From NCBI GenBank assembly GCA_002324875.1, contig NTJG01000020.1:1-51873 (forward strand): a stretch of 51,873 nt of DNA, given 5' to 3'. The translations under genes and the position numbers were made by a program. This document shows, in pieces, positions 8,583-16,765 of this stretch (position 1 is the stretch's first letter; each line of letters opens with the position of its first letter). The stretch is from Lysobacteraceae bacterium NML93-0793 (lineage in GTDB: Bacteria > Pseudomonadota > Gammaproteobacteria > Xanthomonadales > Xanthomonadaceae). A model generated the notes under the pieces. It was given only the letters and a program-made list of their open reading frames with translations, had not been told where the DNA came from and ran no database searches.

Positions 8583-8703
8583 GCAGGTCTCCTTTGTTGG
8601 GTGCGCGGCCATCGTGCAGACCAGGATGTTGCGGTTCCATCAATCTCGCGTTCGCGAAGCGTGGTGCCCCCGGTGTTCCGCGGCCGGCGGCGTGGCGGGC
8701 CGG

Positions 8704-8709
8704 TAGAAT
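8704..8709 (+). promoter_or_regulatory. Possible -10 element before rsmC
   Basis: TAGAAT lies 29 bases before the rsmC-like ATG at 8738. No convincing -35 hexamer is present at 16-18 bp, so this is only a candidate. Confidence 0.3.
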
Positions 8710-8737
8710 CCACGGCCGTCCCGTTCCGTGCCCGCCG

Positions 8738-9802
8738 ATGTCCGATCCCGCACTCGATGCCCTGTTCCTGCCGCTCGAACAGCGCCAGCTCGCCTGGCCG
8801 GAGGACGGTGCACTGTTCCTGCGCGCACGGGCCGGCGTGCCCACCACCGGTGGGCGCTGGCCGGGCCTGGTCTGCGACCAGAGCTTCAAGCCGCTGCACA
8901 CGGCGCTGCAGCGCGCCGGGCTGGACGTGCTCGACGGCGAGCGCGGGGACACCGCGCTGCCGCACAAACCCCTGGTGCTGGTGCTGCCACCGCGCCAGCG
9001 CGACGAATCACGCGCGGTGCTGGCGCGCGCGCTGCAGACGGTGACCCCGGGCGGCTGGGTGCTGGCCAGCGTCTCGAACGACGAGGGCGCGAAATCCGCG
9101 CAGGACGATCTGGCGAAGCTCGCCGGCAACATCGGCGCGCTGTCGAAGCACAAATGCCGCGTGTTCTGGGCCCAGGCCGGGAAGACCGTCGACACCGCGC
9201 TGGTCGACACCTGGGCCGCGCTGGACCGCCCGCGCGAGGTGCTGGGCGGCCGGTTCCGCAGTCGCCCGGGTGTATTCGCGTGGGACCGCATCGACCCGGC
9301 CTCCGCCCTGCTGTCCGCGCATCTGCCGGCCACGTTGGCCGGGCGTGTCGCCGACCTCGGTGCGGGCTACGGCTATCTGTCGGCCGAGCTGCTGCAGCGT
9401 TGCCCGGGCATCACCGCGCTGGATGTCTTCGAGGCGGAAGCCCGCGCACTGACGCTGGCCCGGCACAACCTCGCCGCGATCGAAACGGGCGCCACGGTGA
9501 GCTGCCATTGGCACGACGTCACCACCGGCGTGCCGCCGGGCTACGACGTCATCGTCAGCAATCCGCCGTTCCACGCGCACGGCCGCGAAGGCCGGCCCGA
9601 CATCGGCCGCGCGTTCATCGGTGCCGCCGCGGCCGCGCTGAAGCCGGGCGGCGCGCTGTGGCTGGTCGCCAACCGCCATCTGCCCTACGAGGACGTGCTG
9701 GATGCGCGCTTCGGCGAGGTGAGCGAGGTCGCGTCCAGCGGCGCGTTCAAGGTGATCCACGCCGTGCGTGCGCGTGCGGCCGCGACGAGGGCGCGCGCAT
9801 GA
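8738..9802 (+). CDS. rsmC: RsmC-like 16S rRNA guanine-N2 methyltransferase (354 aa)
   Basis: Class I SAM-dependent methyltransferase of the RsmC/RlmG type. RsmC methylates G1207 of 16S rRNA. The C-terminal half holds the SAM-binding motif VADLGAGYGYL, an acidic ribose contact (ALDVFEAEARAL) and the N2-guanine methyltransferase motif NPPFHAHG. The N-terminal half is the degenerate methyltransferase-like domain expected for RsmC. The ATG at 8738 is the first in-frame start giving family length. Its stop overlaps the next gene (ATGA), a 16S pseudouridine synthase, which fits a ribosome-modification operon. RsmC versus RlmG cannot be fully separated by eye. Confidence 0.82.
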   Translation: MSDPALDALFLPLEQRQLAWPEDGALFLRARAGVPTTGGRWPGLVCDQSFKPLHTALQRAGLDVLDGERGDTALPHKPLVLVLPPRQRDESRAVLARALQTVTPGGWVLASVSNDEGAKSAQDDLAKLAGNIGALSKHKCRVFWAQAGKTVDTALVDTWAALDRPREVLGGRFRSRPGVFAWDRIDPASALLSAHLPATLAGRVADLGAGYGYLSAELLQRCPGITALDVFEAEARALTLARHNLAAIETGATVSCHWHDVTTGVPPGYDVIVSNPPFHAHGREGRPDIGRAFIGAAAAALKPGGALWLVANRHLPYEDVLDARFGEVSEVASSGAFKVIHAVRARAAATRARA

Positions 9803-10506
9803 AGCTGGTCAAGCTGCTGGCGAACCTCGGCTATGGCAGCCGCAAGCAGGTGACGTCGATGTTCCGCGAGGGCCGGATCACCGATGCGGCGGGTGAGGTG
9901 CTGTACACGGATGACCAGGTCGGCCACGACGCCATCCACGTCGACGGCGAGCCGCTCGATCCGCCGCAGGGCCTGACCCTGATGCTGCACAAGCCCGCGG
10001 GCTACACGTGTTCGAACAAGGACATCGGTCGCCTCGTCTACGACCTGCTGCCGCCGCGGTTCCGGCTGCGCGCGCCGGCGCTGTCGAGCGTGGGCCGGCT
10101 GGATCGCGAGACCAGCGGCCTGCTGCTGTTCACCGACGACGGCCAGCTGCTGCACCGGATCATCTCGCCCAAGGCCGCGCTGCCCAAGGTCTACGAGGCC
10201 ACGCTGGCCGAGCCGCTGCGCGGCAACGAAGGCGTGTTGTTCGCCAGCGGTGCGCTGCTGCTGGAGTCGGAGACCACACCGCTGAAGCCGGCCGTGCTCG
10301 AGGTGATCGACGCCACGCATGCGCGGCTGACGATCACCGAAGGCCGGTATCACCAGGTACGGCGCATGTTCGCGGCCGTGGGCAACCACGTCGAGGCACT
10401 GCACCGCAGCCGCGTCGGCGGCCTGTCGCTCGGCGATCTGCCGGAAGGCGAATGGCGCGCGCTCCATGCCGGCGATATCGAGACGCTGATGGCGGCCCAT
10501 GACTGA
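9799..10506 (+). CDS. rsuA: 16S rRNA pseudouridine synthase RsuA-like (235 aa)
   Basis: Converts a uridine of 16S rRNA (U516 for RsuA) to pseudouridine. An N-terminal S4-like RNA-binding domain (KLVKLLANLGYGSRKQV) precedes the catalytic domain with GRLDRETSGLLL; the catalytic aspartate is residue 102, the same number as in E. coli RsuA. The motif EGRYHQVRRMFAAVGN is typical of the RsuA/RluB/RluE/RluF group. The start overlaps the rsmC stop, and its end overlaps the HAD gene by eight bases, so all three are co-translated. The subgroup (RsuA rather than RluE/F) is a judgement from length and the D102 position. Confidence 0.85.
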   Translation: MKLVKLLANLGYGSRKQVTSMFREGRITDAAGEVLYTDDQVGHDAIHVDGEPLDPPQGLTLMLHKPAGYTCSNKDIGRLVYDLLPPRFRLRAPALSSVGRLDRETSGLLLFTDDGQLLHRIISPKAALPKVYEATLAEPLRGNEGVLFASGALLLESETTPLKPAVLEVIDATHARLTITEGRYHQVRRMFAAVGNHVEALHRSRVGGLSLGDLPEGEWRALHAGDIETLMAAHD

Positions 10507-11182
10507 GGTCGCTCCGCTGGCGTTCCGCCCTGCGGCGGTGATCTTCGACATGGACGGCCTGCTGCTCGACAGCGAGCGCGCCATTCTCGAGTGCTTCCGC
10601 GCCGCCGCTGCCGGGGAAGGTGCGGACATCGAACCCGACTGGTGGCTGGGCATGATCGGTCTGGGCGATGCGGTCTGCCGCGAGATGCTGGTGGAACGCG
10701 TCGGCGCGGCCGCCGCCGACGCCGTGCTCGCGCGCGGGCGGTCCGACTACGTGGCGATGGCAGAGGCCGGCCTGGCGCATCGCCCGGGCGTGGTCGCGCT
10801 GCTCGATATGCTCGCGCTGCACGCCATCCCGCGCGCCGTCGCGACGTCCACGCGCACACCACTGGCCCAGCGCAAACTCGCGGCCGCCGGCCTGCTCGCG
10901 CACTTCGACGCGGTCTGCACCAGCAGCGACGTCGAGGCGCCGAAACCGGCGCCGGATGTCTATCTGCTGGCCGCCGCGCGGCTCGGCGCGCCGCCGGCGC
11001 AATGCCTGGTGCTGGAGGATTCGCCGACCGGCGTGCGTGCCGCGCTGGCGGCCGGCATGACCGTCATCCAGGTGCCGGACCTGCTTCCGCCCGACGCCGA
11101 GGCGCAGGCGCTGGGGCACCGCATCGTCGGGTCGCTGGATGATGCGCGGGCGCTGCTGACACCGCACTTGACGATGCGCTGA
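10499..11182 (+). CDS. HAD-IA family phosphatase / phosphoglucomutase-like (227 aa)
   Basis: Haloacid-dehalogenase-like hydrolase acting on a small phosphorylated metabolite in the cytoplasm. Motif I is FDMDGLLLDSE (nucleophile D17, general acid D19), motif II is in VATSTRTPLAQ, motif III lysine in KPAPDVY and motif IV in LVLEDSPTGVRAA. A helical cap lies between motifs I and II, which places it near beta-phosphoglucomutase and YniC/YieH-type sugar phosphatases. It overlaps the rsuA end by eight bases. The substrate cannot be read from the sequence. Confidence 0.88.
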   Translation: MTEVAPLAFRPAAVIFDMDGLLLDSERAILECFRAAAAGEGADIEPDWWLGMIGLGDAVCREMLVERVGAAAADAVLARGRSDYVAMAEAGLAHRPGVVALLDMLALHAIPRAVATSTRTPLAQRKLAAAGLLAHFDAVCTSSDVEAPKPAPDVYLLAAARLGAPPAQCLVLEDSPTGVRAALAAGMTVIQVPDLLPPDAEAQALGHRIVGSLDDARALLTPHLTMR

Positions 11183-11225
11183 GCGTCCGCGGTTCGCGGT
11201 GCCGCACGTCGCGCACACCCCTTGG

Positions 11226-11380
11226 GGAAGGTCTGAATAACTGCCCTCATCCCGGCGAACGCGGGGATCCAGCGACTTCAAGCCTTCGAAGACCAAAGAC
11301 GCTGGATCCCGCCTGACCAGCCGTGCGGCTGTCGAGAGTCGCGGGAATGACGGCCAAGAGCGCAATTGTTCAGACCTTCC
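11226..11380. repeat. 155-bp MITE-like palindromic repeat
   Basis: Terminal inverted repeats GGAAGGTCTGAATAA (11226-11240) and TTGTTCAGACCTTCC (11366-11380) match at 14 of 15 positions. Nested inside are further inverted arms: GGATCCAGCG against CGCTGGATCC. The element fills most of the 251-bp space between two convergent genes (HAD and the CDF exporter), where its RNA could fold into a long hairpin and act as a terminator. It encodes no protein. Similar palindromic repeats are, as I recall, scattered in xanthomonad genomes. Confidence 0.75.
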
Positions 11381-11433
11381 TTAGCAGCGCGCTCGCGCCC
11401 GAATGGCCGCGGCCGGACATTCTCGACCGGGAA

Positions 11434-12459
11434 TCAGCGGCCCGTGTCGTGCGGTGACGGCCCGGATGCGTGCGGATGATGGTCATGGACGTCATGGGCA
11501 TGGCCCGCACCCTGCCGCGGCACCGCGGCCAGCGCGCAATCGTCCGGTGGCGCGTGCACCACTTCCACCGTGGAATGCTGGATCGCGAAGCGCTCGGCGA
11601 GTGCGCGCTTGACCGCGGGCACCACGTGCGCCGGCTCGGCGCCCTCGACCAGAACGAGTTCCAGCGTCGCCAGGACCCGGCCTGAAGTGATCGACCAGAC
11701 ATGCACATGGTCCACGGCCGCGACCCCGGGCACCGCATCGAGCAGATGCCGGCGCAGCACCGCGATGTCGACATCCGGCGGCGTGCCTTCCATCAGGATG
11801 TGGAAAGAGCCGCGCAGCAGCGCCCACGCGCTGCGCAGGATCAGCAGACACACCAGCACCGAGAGGATGGGATCGATCGCCATCCAGCCGGTGAAGTGGA
11901 TCACCAGCGCGGCGACGATCGCCGCGACCGAGCCGAGCAGATCGCCGAGCACGTGCAGCGTGGCGCCCTTGATGTTGACGTGCGACTGGTCGCCGCGGTG
12001 CAGGATCCAGAACACCACGACATTCACCGCCAGGCCGACCACCGCGACCGCCAGCATCGGCCCGGCCAGCACCTCGCCGGGCGCGCGCAGGCGCCGGATC
12101 GCCTCGAAGACGATCCAGGCGACCAGCGCGAACAGCGTGAGCGCATTGATCAGGCCGGCCAGCACCTCGAAGCGCATGTAGCCGAAGGTGCGCCGGGCAT
12201 CCGATGCGCGGCGTCCGATCCGGAACCCCACCCAGGCCAGCAGCAGCGCGGCCGCATCGGTGAGCATGTGCCCGGCATCGGCGATCAGCGCCAGCGAGCC
12301 CGACAGCACGCCGCCGACCACCTCGACCAGCATGAAACCCGCGGTCAGCACGAAGCCGGTCAGCACCACGCGTTCGTTGGTCGACGAGACCGACGGTGCG
12401 TGGCCGTGGCCGTAGCCGTGCGCATGATCGTGGTCGTGATGGGGGTGATGCAGCGTCAT
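11434..12459 (-). CDS. czcD: CDF-family divalent metal efflux transporter (341 aa)
   Basis: Inner-membrane cation diffusion facilitator that exchanges cytoplasmic Zn2+ (or Cd2+/Co2+) for protons. His-rich tails occur at both ends (LHHPHHDHDHAHGYGHGH; AHDVHDHHPHA). Six membrane helices are visible; helix II carries the metal-site pattern ADAGHMLTDAAAL and helix V begins near AIDPILSVLV. A C-terminal cytoplasmic domain follows. The ATG at 12459 begins the His-rich leader; longer starts give non-homologous sequence. The gene is divergent from the ankyrin lipoprotein genes. The symbol is by family resemblance and the metal specificity is inferred. Confidence 0.88.
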   Translation of the reverse strand: MTLHHPHHDHDHAHGYGHGHAPSVSSTNERVVLTGFVLTAGFMLVEVVGGVLSGSLALIADAGHMLTDAAALLLAWVGFRIGRRASDARRTFGYMRFEVLAGLINALTLFALVAWIVFEAIRRLRAPGEVLAGPMLAVAVVGLAVNVVVFWILHRGDQSHVNIKGATLHVLGDLLGSVAAIVAALVIHFTGWMAIDPILSVLVCLLILRSAWALLRGSFHILMEGTPPDVDIAVLRRHLLDAVPGVAAVDHVHVWSITSGRVLATLELVLVEGAEPAHVVPAVKRALAERFAIQHSTVEVVHAPPDDCALAAVPRQGAGHAHDVHDHHPHASGPSPHDTGR

Positions 12460-12614
12460 GATGGGGATTCCGGGTGGCTCGGCGGACGTGCCGGCACAGG
12501 CGCATGGTGCGCCATCCCGTCGGACTGCGGCGCGTTCCGATGTCGCGACCCTTTGGTGCGCGGGCATGCGCTAGGCTGGCGGTCCGATGGCGTCAGGATG
12601 CGCGAAGGATCGGG

Positions 12615-13580
12615 ATGACAGGGATGGATTCGAACCACAGCCGAAGGGCCGCGCGCGGGTGGGGCGGTTGGATCGATCCGGCGCGTGCCTGGCGCCTGGT
12701 GTCGGTGCTCGTTGCGGCGTTCGTGTTGTCCGCCTGTGTGCTGGCGGTGCCGTCGCCCGACACGGCGGGCGAACGCACCGCCGCAGCCCGGGCGTTCGAA
12801 GAGCGCCGCGCGCAGGCGCTCGCGGTTGCGGCGGCAACGGGCGATGCCGACGCCGTGCGCCGGCTGATGCAGGACGAAGGCGTCGACCCTGACGTGATCT
12901 TCTGGGGCCGCAATGGCGGCACTCCGATGCTCGCGTGGCCGATCTACCGCGGCAATCCCGACGGCCTGCGCGCGATGCTGGAGAACGGGGCGGATCCGAA
13001 CGTTGCCAAGGCGTATCCGCGCGAAGCGGGGCGATCGGACACGAACCATTCGAACGCGATGGTCTGGGCCGCCGGGCAGGAAGATCCTGTCTATCTGCAG
13101 ATTCTGCTGGATCACGGTGGAGACCCGGACACGCGCAATGCCAACAACGAGGCGTTGCTGTTTCACGCGCTGATCAAACAGAACAAGTGGCGCAATGTGC
13201 AGGTGCTCGTCGAGCGCGGTGCCGACGTGAACATCCTTGCCGGAATGGGCGGCACGATCATGGGTCACTACGCCTCGAGCGGCGAGTTCTCGAAGGTGCA
13301 CTGGCTGCTCGAGCACGGCGCCGATCCGAGGCTCGACTACGCCTTTGGTGAACCGGTGCGGTCGGACAGCTCCCATACGATCGAAGGCGTCTTCTGGCAT
13401 CCGGGAAATCCCGACGATCCGAGCTGGCAGATCGCCTGCCAGCGCTGGCTGCTGGCGCGGGGGATCGCACGCCCGCCGATGCCCGAGCAGTACCGCAGGA
13501 TGCGACAGACGTTCGGTTTTCCCGATGAGGAAGACCGGATTCCCTTGCCCGACATGGATGACACGGAAGACACGACATGA
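12615..13580 (+). CDS. Ankyrin-repeat lipoprotein, copy 1 (321 aa)
   Basis: Predicted lipoprotein: a basic N terminus, a hydrophobic stretch (WRLVSVLVAAFVL) and the lipobox LSAC with Cys41. Val at +2 fits outer-membrane sorting. The mature part has four to five ankyrin-like repeats (e.g. AVAAATGDADAVRRLMQD, NPDGLRAMLENGADPNV, DPVYLQILLDHGGDPDT, KWRNVQVLVERGADV, EFSKVHWLLEHGADP) and a distinctive C terminus ending DMDDTEDTT. The start at 12615 has AAGGA upstream; ATG 12624 is an alternative. Its stop overlaps the start of copy 2 (ATGA). Placed upstream of a lipase-like gene, it is a candidate periplasmic immunity protein; that role is inference. Confidence 0.82.
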   Translation: MTGMDSNHSRRAARGWGGWIDPARAWRLVSVLVAAFVLSACVLAVPSPDTAGERTAAARAFEERRAQALAVAAATGDADAVRRLMQDEGVDPDVIFWGRNGGTPMLAWPIYRGNPDGLRAMLENGADPNVAKAYPREAGRSDTNHSNAMVWAAGQEDPVYLQILLDHGGDPDTRNANNEALLFHALIKQNKWRNVQVLVERGADVNILAGMGGTIMGHYASSGEFSKVHWLLEHGADPRLDYAFGEPVRSDSSHTIEGVFWHPGNPDDPSWQIACQRWLLARGIARPPMPEQYRRMRQTFGFPDEEDRIPLPDMDDTEDTT

Positions 13581-14536
13581 CGTCACGACACGAAGCAGCG
13601 AGGCAACAGACGTCTAGGTTTCTGTCTCGCGCCTGGCGTTTGGCGCCACTGGTCTTCGTTACCTTCTTATTGTCTGCCTGTGTGCTTGTGGTGCCGTCGC
13701 CCGACACGGCCGGCGAACGCACCGCCGCAGCCCGGGCGTTCCAAGAGCCCCGCGCGCAGGCGCTCGCGGTTGCGGCGGCAACGGGCGATGCCGACGCCGT
13801 GCGCCGGCTGATGCAGGACGAAGGCGTCGATCCTGACGTGATCTTCTGGGGGCGCGATGGCGGCACTCCGATGCTCGCGTGGCCGATCTACCGCGGCAAT
13901 CCCGACGGCCTGCGCGCGATGCTGGAGAACGGGGCGGATCCGAACGTTGCCAAGGCGTACCAGACCCAGGATCGCGGTATCAGAAACAATGCGAACGCGA
14001 TGGTCTGGGCGGCCGAACAGGATGATCCTGTCTATCTGCAGATTCTCCTGGATCACGGCGGAGATCCGGATACGCGCAATGCAAATAACGAAGCATTGCT
14101 GTTCCACGCTTTCATCAAGCAGAACAAGTGGCGCAATGTCCGCGTGCTCGTGGAGCGCGGCGCCGACATCGATGCCCAGGTGTCGCCGGGCAGCACGATC
14201 GTCTCGAAGTACGCGGTGCGTGGCGGCTTCGAGATGACGCACTGGCTGCTCGCGCGCGGTGCCGACCCGACGCTCGACTACTCGTACAGCCAGCCGGTGC
14301 GCTCCACGGATTCACACACGATCAGGGCGATTTTCTGGCACCCCGGAAATCCCGACGACCCGAGCTGGCAGATCGCCTGCCAGCGCTGGCTGCTGGCGCG
14401 TGGGATCGCACGCCCGCCGATGCCCGAGCAGTACCGCAGGATGCGACAGACGTTCGGCTTTCCGCATGAGGAAGACCGGATTCCCTTGCCCGACATGGAT
14501 GACACGGAAGACACGACATGACGTCACGACACGAAG
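12751..14536 (+). repeat. Tandem duplication of about 0.94 kb (two ankyrin units)
   Basis: Copy 1 runs from about 12751 to 13595 and copy 2 from about 13695 to 14536. The offset is 944 bp at the 5' side and 941 bp at the 3' side because of one codon deleted in copy 2 (after AKAY). The repeat continues past the ankyrin stop codons into the next gene: 13577-13595 and 14518-14536 are the same 19 bases starting ATGACGTCACG. Confidence 0.85.
13577..14521 (+). CDS. Ankyrin-repeat lipoprotein, copy 2 (314 aa)
   Basis: Tandem paralogue of the preceding gene, also a lipoprotein (LAPLVFVTFLLSAC, lipid-modified Cys35, Val at +2). Residues from the lipobox to about 130 and the last 60 or so are almost identical to copy 1. 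The middle, covering the third to fifth ankyrin units, differs (for example IDAQVSPGSTIVSKYAV against VNILAGMGGTIMGHYAS). Its first residues MTSRHEAARQQ do not resemble copy 1 but match the start of the downstream lipase-like protein (MTSRHEEAQQL), a scar of the duplication. It overlaps both neighbours by four bases, so all three genes are co-translated. Confidence 0.82.
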   Translation: MTSRHEAARQQTSRFLSRAWRLAPLVFVTFLLSACVLVVPSPDTAGERTAAARAFQEPRAQALAVAAATGDADAVRRLMQDEGVDPDVIFWGRDGGTPMLAWPIYRGNPDGLRAMLENGADPNVAKAYQTQDRGIRNNANAMVWAAEQDDPVYLQILLDHGGDPDTRNANNEALLFHAFIKQNKWRNVRVLVERGADIDAQVSPGSTIVSKYAVRGGFEMTHWLLARGADPTLDYSYSQPVRSTDSHTIRAIFWHPGNPDDPSWQIACQRWLLARGIARPPMPEQYRRMRQTFGFPHEEDRIPLPDMDDTEDTT

Positions 14537-16719
14537 AAGCGCAACAATTGCTGGCAGAGCTGCGGACGCGCGGCACGGCGGACGCGGCCGAGGCCGCGGA
14601 GCGCCTGCAGGCCGACCATCACGCGCGAGAGATGGCGCTGCTGTCCCAGGACGTCTACGACGCCGCCCTGCAGGCCGGCGCGCCGCCGCCGGGATGGATT
14701 CGCGCGACTGCGGATCTCGACACGCTGCGCTCGGCGTTGCCGGGACTCGACATGACGGACGTGCAGCTGCGGGATCTGCTCTCACCAGAAAAGTCCGGCT
14801 TCCGTGCCGAGATCTATCTTCCGGACCCGGCAGTGCTGGGTCCGGGCTACAAGCCGACCGTGGTCTTCAAGGGCTCGACGGGCGAGGTCATCGAGAACGG
14901 GCAACGACGCGACACGACGCTGGAAGACTTCCTCGGCAACAACCTGCCGCAGTCGCTCGGCTTGCGCACCGATTACTACGACCGGGCCATGGATCTGGCA
15001 ACGGAGTTGCGAAAGCGAGGCATCGACTTCGATCTCGCCGGCCACAGCCTCGGCGGCGGCATGGCGTCGGCCGCCGCGGCGGTCACCGGCATGCGCGCGG
15101 TCACGTTCAATGCCGCCGGTCTGCATCCGGACACCGCGGCGCACTATGCGCGCGAGCGGGGTCTGCCGCTGTACGACCCGCGTGACAGCGTCACCGCCTG
15201 GCAGGTGCAGGGCGACCTGCTCAATGACGGCGTGCAGGCCGAACTGCGCGGCATGAGCGATCTGCAACGCGCGCGCATGGACACGTTGCTGCGCAACACC
15301 GTCGACGCCATGCGCACAACACCGGCGGGGCGCGACTATCTCGAAACCCGTCTGGTGGCCGCGGTGCCCGAGACCTCGCAGCCGGCCGTGCGCGCGTTTC
15401 TCGACCGGCTGCAGGAAGGCCGCATGGCGGAGCGTATCCGGGAGCTGCCGGAGGCGGCCGGCGTACGCAAGCCGGCCCTCGTGGCGATGACCGCGGACGA
15501 GCGGGCACTCGTCGAACGCGAGGACCGGGCGTCACTCGGTGAACTGCAGCAACTGGGCGGTCCCGTGCTGACGGTGCTGGCGATGGGCGCCCGTGGCGCC
15601 AATGCCGGTTCCATGTTGGGGCAGCGCGTGGCCGACGGCGGGCGCGTGGCCGGCCTCGGGATCGAAGGAGCCGGCGATGCAGCGCGCAGCGCCCTTGGCG
15701 CCGGCGGTGCGCATCTGGAGCAGACATTCCGGGGGGGCGGCCTGGCGCTCGAGCATGGCGCGCAGGGCCTGGGCGAATTCGGCGCGCAGGCGCGGATGGT
15801 GGGTGCGCAGACCGAGGCCGCCATGGCGCATGCCCGGGGCTGGGCGCAGTCGACGGCTGCGCAGGCGCAGGGCGGGCTGCTGCGGGCCGTGGGGCAGGCG
15901 GCGGGTGCGGTCTCCGGCGCGTGGCGTGAGGATCTCCAGACACGGGCAGAGCGCATCGAAGCCGCGGGCGACGTGGCGCGTGAGCGCGGCCGCGCCGATG
16001 CCGTCTCCGCGATCGAACGAGGCGGGCACGATGCGCAAGCGCGTCGCGACCTGGCAGGGGACGTCGGTGCGCACCTGAGCGCCGGCGGTGAAGCGGCCGG
16101 CACCCGCGCGCAGGGCCAGCTGGTCTATGTCGGGGATCGACTCGATGCAGGCCTGGAAGTGATCGGCGCACGCGTCACCTCGACCACGGCGCATGCCCCC
16201 ACGCTGGGCGCGGGCCTTGGTGGAGTCACGGGCGTGCTGGTGGCCGGGACGTTGACCTTCGATCCGAAAACGCCGCGCGGCCAGGTGAACTGGTCCGGGA
16301 CGATCGAGCTGGTGCGCGAGATGGCACCGGGCGTGGTCGAGGCGGTGGAGCGCCACGGCATGGGCTCGGCGATGATTCCGAGCCTGGAACGTCATATCGG
16401 CGAGCAGGAGGCGGAGGCCCGGGCGCTGTTGCAGCGCGATCACGTCCAAACGGGCGAACCGGCGGCCTCCCGTTCGGGCCTGTGGTCCGGCGAGAGCGGG
16501 CAGGTGCTCGATCGCCTGATGGCGGCGGTCGGTGCGGGCGATACCGCGGATGCGGGCCGGGCCACGCGCGCGCTGCTCGAAACACCGGAGGCGGCTGCAT
16601 GGCTGGCCGAAGGACAGGCGCGCCTGGCAACCGACGCGCGATTCCTGCCGGAGGCCGCTGCGGCGCAGGATCTGCACGCCGCTTCGCCTTCCATCGCTGC
16701 GACGGAGCTGGCCCGCTGA
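14518..16719 (+). CDS. Lipase-like alpha/beta hydrolase, candidate secreted effector (733 aa)
   Basis: The N-terminal 270 residues form a class-3-lipase-like hydrolase: KPTVVFKGS, then the nucleophile elbow LAGHSLGGGMAS with Ser177, and TFNAAGLHPDT. The remaining 460 residues are Ala/Gly/Glu/Arg-rich helices (about 340-560) and a small C-terminal region. There is no signal peptide. The C terminus shows none of the motifs I associate with XVIPCD (the xanthomonad type IV secretion signal). The gene overlaps the upstream ankyrin lipoprotein gene (ATGA). Family knowledge: phospholipase effectors are often encoded with periplasmic lipoprotein immunity proteins. Inference: this is such an effector. 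A G7 run lies at 15731-15737. A non-secreted lipase remains possible. Confidence 0.75.
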   Translation: MTSRHEEAQQLLAELRTRGTADAAEAAERLQADHHAREMALLSQDVYDAALQAGAPPPGWIRATADLDTLRSALPGLDMTDVQLRDLLSPEKSGFRAEIYLPDPAVLGPGYKPTVVFKGSTGEVIENGQRRDTTLEDFLGNNLPQSLGLRTDYYDRAMDLATELRKRGIDFDLAGHSLGGGMASAAAAVTGMRAVTFNAAGLHPDTAAHYARERGLPLYDPRDSVTAWQVQGDLLNDGVQAELRGMSDLQRARMDTLLRNTVDAMRTTPAGRDYLETRLVAAVPETSQPAVRAFLDRLQEGRMAERIRELPEAAGVRKPALVAMTADERALVEREDRASLGELQQLGGPVLTVLAMGARGANAGSMLGQRVADGGRVAGLGIEGAGDAARSALGAGGAHLEQTFRGGGLALEHGAQGLGEFGAQARMVGAQTEAAMAHARGWAQSTAAQAQGGLLRAVGQAAGAVSGAWREDLQTRAERIEAAGDVARERGRADAVSAIERGGHDAQARRDLAGDVGAHLSAGGEAAGTRAQGQLVYVGDRLDAGLEVIGARVTSTTAHAPTLGAGLGGVTGVLVAGTLTFDPKTPRGQVNWSGTIELVREMAPGVVEAVERHGMGSAMIPSLERHIGEQEAEARALLQRDHVQTGEPAASRSGLWSGESGQVLDRLMAAVGAGDTADAGRATRALLETPEAAAWLAEGQARLATDARFLPEAAAAQDLHAASPSIAATELAR

Positions 16720-16765
16720 ATCCGCCGCGCGATACAGGGCTGCGGCGGGCAACGAGCGCCCGCTG

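Noticed and set aside
11183..11433. CRISPR-like repeat array
   Set aside because: The repeats here are inverted, not direct with regular spacers; it is a single palindromic element.
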